Of a stretch of DNA of 9,979 nucleotides, positions 6,304 through 9,979 are shown one piece after another. Every line of letters begins with the position of its first letter. Position 1 is the stretch's first letter. The position numbers and the translations under genes were made by a program. The notes beneath the pieces are model-generated. The model did no database searches, was not told where the DNA came from, and saw nothing but the letters and a program-made list of their open reading frames with translations. The DNA is from Xanthobacteraceae bacterium (GTDB taxonomy: Bacteria > Pseudomonadota > Alphaproteobacteria > Rhizobiales > Xanthobacteraceae). Location: assembly GCA_030037105.1 (NCBI GenBank), contig JASHRY010000350.1:1-9979 (forward strand), read 5' to 3'.

Positions 6304-7371
6304 ATGACCACGCTCGCGATTATCGTTGCGTTGTTCGGAGCCGGTGCCGTGATTACGGTGATCGGTCAACGGCTGATCGAGCGGGCGCATCCGCCGCGCG
6401 GCCGTTTCATCGATGTCGGCGGACTCCGTCAGCACCTGGTCGAAATCGGGCGCGGCGCGGATGCGGACGGCACGCCCGCGGTGGTTCTTCTGCACGGCGC
6501 CGGCAGCAATCTCGAAGACATGAATCTCGCTCTCGGTGAGCGTCTCGCCGCGCGTCACCGCGTCATTCTCCTCGACCGGCCGGGCTTCGGCCACAGCGCC
6601 CGCAAAGCCGGGGACGGCAGTTCGCCAGCCCATCAAGCGGCTGTGTTGCGCGAGGTTTTGGATCGGCTGCGCATCGATCGCGCCGTCATCGTCGGCCATT
6701 CGTGGGGCGGCACTATGGCGCTGACTTTCGCGCTTGATTATCCGCAGCGCGCGGCGGGGCTTGTGCTTGCCGCGCCACCGACCCATCCGGGCATGCGGGT
6801 GCTCACCTGGCTCAACGCGGCGCTGGCGACGCCGCTCGGCTGGCTGTTCGCGCACACTCTGGCACTGCCGTTCGGCGCCATCCTCATCGCACCGGGGACG
6901 CGTACCGCGTTCCAGCCGCAGAGGCCGCCACCACATTATCTGCGGCGCACCGCGACCCTGCTCGTCTTGCGGCCGCGGACGCTGCTCGCCAACTGGGCCG
7001 ATGTCGGCGGCCTCGAAACATTCCTGGCGCGCCAAGCCGGGCGCTACGGCTCGCTTGCCACGCCGACGATTGTGTTCAACGGCGACCGCGATCCGCTTGT
7101 CCCGCCGGCCCAGCACGGCATGAAGCTCGCGGCCGTCGCGCCGAGCGTCAAGCTCGTGGTGCTGCCTGACTTCGGCCACATGCTCCACTACGGCGCCGCC
7201 GACCGGATTGTCGCCGCGGTCGATGAAGTCGTGGCGCAGGTCGAGAAAGTCGTACACAGCCGTTCGGCCGCTTCGGTCCCCGCAAGCGCCATCGTCGGCC
7301 CGTTACCTCACGAAGATCGTAGCGACTGGTCCGTCGGCGCCAACACCGCAGCGGACAGTGCCGACAACTGA
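6304..7371 (+). CDS. Alpha/beta hydrolase with N-terminal membrane anchor
   Basis: A 355-residue serine hydrolase of the alpha/beta fold. Residues 1-22 (TTLAIIVALFGAGAVITVIG) form one hydrophobic segment followed by arginines, so the protein is probably membrane-anchored. The fold is marked by the oxyanion loop VVLLHGAGSN, the nucleophile elbow VGHSWGGT (S133), the acid in FNGDRDPLVPP (probably D263) and the histidine in FGHMLHY (H292), so the catalytic triad is complete. A cap region lies at about 155-250. The last 45 residues are poorly ordered and probably dispensable. The substrate cannot be deduced; esterase, lipase, epoxide hydrolase and dehalogenase relatives share these motifs. The ATG at 6304 is preferred to TTG 6280; its own ribosome site is weak. 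It appears to be a single-gene transcript between two terminator candidates. Confidence 0.87.
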   Translation: MTTLAIIVALFGAGAVITVIGQRLIERAHPPRGRFIDVGGLRQHLVEIGRGADADGTPAVVLLHGAGSNLEDMNLALGERLAARHRVILLDRPGFGHSARKAGDGSSPAHQAAVLREVLDRLRIDRAVIVGHSWGGTMALTFALDYPQRAAGLVLAAPPTHPGMRVLTWLNAALATPLGWLFAHTLALPFGAILIAPGTRTAFQPQRPPPHYLRRTATLLVLRPRTLLANWADVGGLETFLARQAGRYGSLATPTIVFNGDRDPLVPPAQHGMKLAAVAPSVKLVVLPDFGHMLHYGAADRIVAAVDEVVAQVEKVVHSRSAASVPASAIVGPLPHEDRSDWSVGANTAADSADN

Positions 7372-7377
7372 GAAGAT

Positions 7378-7402
7378 ACAAGCCCGCGCCAACCGGACTT
7401 GT
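7378..7402 (+). terminator. Terminator-like hairpin after the hydrolase gene
   Basis: Six bases after the stop codon, ACAAGCCCG (7378-7386) pairs with CGGACTTGT (7394-7402): nine positions with one C-A mismatch and a 7-base loop. It sits in the convergent gap before pyk. No proper T-run follows, so efficiency is uncertain. Confidence 0.42.
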
Positions 7403-7503
7403 TGGCCCCGTCAATATCCCTACCTCGAAACCATTGCCGGCGCGTCAATTTATGTGTGTCGCGCGTGCGGGAAGCGGGAAGCTTGCCGATGCTGCGTCAT
7501 ATA

Positions 7504-7517
7504 ACGCGCCAGCGCGT
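7504..7517 (-). terminator. Palindrome at the pyk stop codon
   Basis: ACGCGC-CA-GCGCGT is a perfect inverted repeat touching the last base of the pyk stop codon. Read on the minus strand it is followed by TATATGA. It could act as a weak terminator or mRNA 3' end for pyk; GC-rich palindromes of this size can also be accidental. The rest of the 145-base convergent gap shows nothing else. Confidence 0.3.
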
Positions 7518-8950
7518 CATCCTTCGGGCGCCTCTGCGCCGACGAAGGCGATCCGCATCATGTTGGTGGCGCCCGGCGTGCCCAGCGGCACGCCGGCGAC
7601 CACGATGACGCGTTGGCCGGCTTTGGCGAAGCCTTCCCTGAACGCGATCCGGCAGGCGCGCTCAACCATGTCGTCCTGGTCGTGCGCATCCTCGGCGATG
7701 ACGCAATGAATGCCCCACACGAGCGACAGTTTCCGTCCGGCGGCGACAATCGGCGAGATGGCGACAATGGGCGGCTTCGGCCGCTCGCGCGATACGCGCA
7801 AGCCGGTCGAGCCGGAACTGGTCCAGCAGACGATGGCGGAAAGGTCGAGCGTCTCGGCGACCTGGCGCGCCGCCGCGGCGATGGCGTCGGCGCCGGTCGC
7901 CTCCGGTTCGGTGTGCAGCACGTGCAGCGACGGCAGGTAGATCGCCTCGTTCTCCACCTCCTCGGCGATCCGATTCATCGTCGCCACGGCCTCGAGCGGA
8001 TATTGGCCGGAGGCCGATTCCGCCGACAGCATGACGGCGTCGGCGCCGTCGAAAATAGCGGTGGCGACGTCGGAAACCTCGGCGCGCGTCGGCACCGGAC
8101 TGGTGATCATCGATTCCAGCATCTGCGTGGCGACGACCACCGGCTTGCCGGCGCGGCGGCAGGCGCGCGTCATCTCCTTTTGCACGCCGGGAACCTTTTC
8201 CAGCGGCATCTCGACGCCGAGATCGCCGCGCGCCACCATCAGCGCATCCGCCAGATCGAGGATATCGCCGAGCCGCGCCACCGCCTGCGGCTTCTCGATC
8301 TTGGCCATCACCGACGCGCGTCCACGGGTGATTTTCTTCGCTTCGGCGATGTCCTCGGGCCGCTGGATGAACGACAGCGCCACCCAGTCGATGCCAACAT
8401 CGAGCGCGGCTTCGAGATCGGCGACGTCCTTCGGCGCCAGCGCCGCGAGCGGGACGACGGTATCGGGCAGGCTCACGCCCTTGCGGTTCGATACTTTGCC
8501 GCCGACCTCGACGCGCGCCACGATGCGCTGCGCGCTTGCCTGCGTCGCCGCGAGGCGGAGCTTGCCGTCGTCGATAAGCAACGCGTCGCCTGGCTTGATG
8601 GCGGCAAAGATTTCCGGGTGCGGCAGACATACGCGCGCGGAATCACCCGGCGCCGGGTCGGAGTCGAAGATGAAGTCCTGGCCCTTATCGATCTCGGCCC
8701 ACTCGTTCTTGAAGCTGCCGAGTCTCAGCTTCGGTCCTTGCAGGTCAACGAGGATGCCGATCGGCCGATTGTGGTCCGCTTCGACTGCGCGGATCGCCGC
8801 CACCAATTCGCGCATCCGCTCCTGCGTAGTGTGACTCATATTGATGCGAAAGACGTCGGCGCCGGCTTCGAACAATCGGCTGATAACGCCGCGGGTGGAA
8901 GAGGCCGGACCGAGCGTGGCCACCACTTTGGTGCGCCGTTGCCGCCTCAT
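7517..8950 (-). CDS. pyk: Pyruvate kinase
   Basis: A 477-residue glycolytic enzyme transferring phosphate from phosphoenolpyruvate to ADP. Full-length family features are present: RRTKVVATLGPAS at the N-terminus, FRINMSH (R35, N37, S39), VDLQGPKLRLG opening the B domain, the active-site MAKIEKPQA (K217, E219), VARGDLGVE, ATQMLESM and PTRAEVSDVATAIFDGADAV, then the C-terminal domain. K74 in GPKLR occupies the position where potassium-dependent enzymes carry glutamate (GPEIR). Enzymes with lysine there are known to work without K+, so this one is predicted potassium-independent. The ATG at 8950 overlaps the upstream DUF1036 stop in an ATGA, arguing for translational coupling; the Shine-Dalgarno is poor. 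The length is typical for the family. Confidence 0.96.
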   Translation of the reverse strand: MRRQRRTKVVATLGPASSTRGVISRLFEAGADVFRINMSHTTQERMRELVAAIRAVEADHNRPIGILVDLQGPKLRLGSFKNEWAEIDKGQDFIFDSDPAPGDSARVCLPHPEIFAAIKPGDALLIDDGKLRLAATQASAQRIVARVEVGGKVSNRKGVSLPDTVVPLAALAPKDVADLEAALDVGIDWVALSFIQRPEDIAEAKKITRGRASVMAKIEKPQAVARLGDILDLADALMVARGDLGVEMPLEKVPGVQKEMTRACRRAGKPVVVATQMLESMITSPVPTRAEVSDVATAIFDGADAVMLSAESASGQYPLEAVATMNRIAEEVENEAIYLPSLHVLHTEPEATGADAIAAAARQVAETLDLSAIVCWTSSGSTGLRVSRERPKPPIVAISPIVAAGRKLSLVWGIHCVIAEDAHDQDDMVERACRIAFREGFAKAGQRVIVVAGVPLGTPGATNMMRIAFVGAEAPEG

Positions 8951-9501
8951 CGGCTTGGGCTTCTGGGCGGGCTTGTCGCGCCGGCCGACGCCGGAGATCG
9001 GGCCGGCGGCACTGACGAGAGCGGATTGCCGGGCGGCAACGGGTGTTGCGGCGCCTGTTCGCTCGATTCGGTCAGTTGGACGGTCCAAGCGCGCTGGTCG
9101 CCGGTATCGACCTCGAAGAAGCCGGTGCGGTCGTAGCCGCGGGCGAGGCAATCGTTGATGCCGCGGATGGTGAACTCCTTGTCGCGGGTGCACATATAAG
9201 CCCGTCCCATCCATTCACCGCCGCGATCATAATCGACGGCGTAGACATAATAATAACGGGCGATCAGGTTGCCCTTGAGCAAGGTCTCGCAGGTGCGCGC
9301 CGGCAGGTTCCACCAGCCTTCCGTGGTCCAGCCCTGGGCATCCTTGTAGCCGATGGAGACGCCGACGCGGCTACCGGTATTATTGCACAGTCGAAAATCG
9401 GCGGCCGCCGGCTTCGCCGCGGCGATGAACGCAAGGAGGGTTGCCATGCCGAGGGCAAACGCGCCCGAAATCGACCTTCGGCGAACTTTCGTCTCACTCA
9501 T
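8947..9501 (-). CDS. Secreted DUF1036 family protein
   Basis: A 184-residue protein with a clear signal peptide: a basic start (SETKVRRR), a hydrophobic stretch to residue 29 and a likely cleavage after A34 (KPAAA-DF). The mature part, about 35-143, matches the DUF1036 family: FRLCNNTGSRVGVSIGYKD, GWTTEGWWNL, YYYVYAVDYDRGGEWMG. It has four cysteines (C39, C71, C104, C118) that could form two disulfides in the periplasm. The last 40 residues are a Pro/Ser/Ala-rich tail. Function is unknown. The ATG at 9501 is preferred to the upstream start at 9552 because it begins the signal peptide and has AGG 6 bases before it. It lies between the glycerate kinase (25-base gap) and pyk (4-base overlap); from memory, this pairing with pyk recurs in Hyphomicrobiales. 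Confidence 0.85.
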   Translation of the reverse strand: MSETKVRRRSISGAFALGMATLLAFIAAAKPAAADFRLCNNTGSRVGVSIGYKDAQGWTTEGWWNLPARTCETLLKGNLIARYYYVYAVDYDRGGEWMGRAYMCTRDKEFTIRGINDCLARGYDRTGFFEVDTGDQRAWTVQLTESSEQAPQHPLPPGNPLSSVPPARSPASAGATSPPRSPSR

Positions 9502-9526
9502 TTCCAGCCTGATTTCCCCGTCAATG

Positions 9527-9979
9527 TCATTCGCGGTCAATCGGCGTGTCAACGACGATGGCGCGAAAATCGGTCACGTTGGTGAAGGTCGGACCGGGCC
9601 GGAACAGATCGCCGATGCCGCTGAAAAACCCCGTGGAATCGTTGTCGGCGAGAAACGCGGCGGGATCGAGGCCGCGGGCGCGGGCACGCTCAATCGTCGT
9701 TGCGTCGATGAAGGCGCCGGCCGGGTCGTCGGCGCGGCCGCCGCCCCCGTCGGTCCCATCCGTATCGGCGGCAAGTGCGGCAATGCCGGAAGCGCCGCCA
9801 AGATGAATGGCGAGCGCGAGGGCGTATTCCTGGTTGGGGCCGCCGCGGCCACGCCCGCGCAACGTGACCGTCAGCTCGCCACCGGACAGAATGGCCGCGC
9901 GGCGGCGCTTGGCGCGCAGATCGAGGGCGAGCCGCGCGTGCGCGGCGGCGACGTCGCGCGCCTCGCCCTGCAGGCTGCC
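9527..9979 (-). CDS. Glycerate 2-kinase, MOFRL family (C-terminal 150 residues, cut by window edge)
   Basis: Only the C-terminal part is in the window; the reading frame stays open to the right edge. Visible motifs are AAILSGGELTVTLRGRGRGGPNQEYALALA, AALAADTDGTDGGGGRADDPAG and LDPAAFLADNDSTGFFSGIG, ending with TNVTDFRAIVVD. These are the signatures of the MOFRL domain of bacterial glycerate 2-kinase (GckA, often annotated TtuD or hydroxypyruvate reductase). The enzyme phosphorylates D-glycerate to 2-phosphoglycerate, feeding lower glycolysis or the serine cycle. It is the first of three minus-strand genes; with pyk last, the operon could carry glycerate to pyruvate through enolase. The gene symbol is left blank because ttuD and gckA are used interchangeably for this family. 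Confidence 0.9.
   Translation of the reverse strand, partial: GSLQGEARDVAAAHARLALDLRAKRRRAAILSGGELTVTLRGRGRGGPNQEYALALAIHLGGASGIAALAADTDGTDGGGGRADDPAGAFIDATTIERARARGLDPAAFLADNDSTGFFSGIGDLFRPGPTFTNVTDFRAIVVDTPIDRE

Noticed and set aside
7613..9136. 507-codon open frame on the plus strand opposite pyk
   Set aside because: It lies antisense to an unmistakable pyruvate kinase. Its translation is rich in Arg/Gly/His with no recognisable domain, the usual mirror of high-GC third-position bias.

Overview
The window is about 65% GC and densely coding. The gene set (egtB/egtD, a glycerate kinase-DUF1036-pyruvate kinase cluster, an EcfG-like promoter signature, a manganese catalase with a YciE domain) fits an alphaproteobacterium of the Hyphomicrobiales (Rhizobiales), probably Bradyrhizobium- or Xanthobacteraceae-like. 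That placement is inferred from gene families and remembered neighbourhoods, not from a search.

Left part, 1-4100: a stress-protection block. On the minus strand lie egtB (complete) and egtD (N-terminal part only, running off the left edge), the two core enzymes of ergothioneine synthesis. Divergent from them is a PuuE-like polysaccharide-deacetylase-fold protein. It is followed on the plus strand by a manganese catalase fused in frame to a YciE/DUF892 ferritin-like domain. The upstream regions of egtB and of the catalase each carry GGAAC-N16-GATT, about 56-64 bases before the start codon. This matches the alphaproteobacterial general stress sigma factor signature (RpoE2/EcfG: GGAAC-N18-TT), so the thiol antioxidant and the peroxide-removing enzyme may be co-regulated although they are on opposite strands.

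Middle, 4100-7400, plus strand: an intergenic stretch with what look like decayed palindromic intergenic repeats. Then comes an exported MltB-type lytic transglycosylase with a C-terminal peptidoglycan-binding domain, followed 14 bases later by a small NTF2/SnoaL-like protein. A separate gene encodes an alpha/beta hydrolase with an N-terminal membrane anchor. Its leader contains a 14-base palindrome and a tandem 15-base repeat.

Right part, 7500-9979, minus strand: a glycerate 2-kinase (MOFRL domain, cut by the right edge), a secreted DUF1036 protein and pyruvate kinase, tightly packed. The DUF1036 stop and the pyk start share ATGA. The two enzymes connect glycerate to phosphoglycerate and phosphoenolpyruvate to pyruvate. 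Why a secreted cysteine-containing protein sits between them is unclear.

No tRNA, rRNA, CRISPR array, insertion sequence or phage gene was seen. The most unusual items are the catalase-YciE fusion (with a possible internal start at the domain junction) and the paired stress-type promoters.
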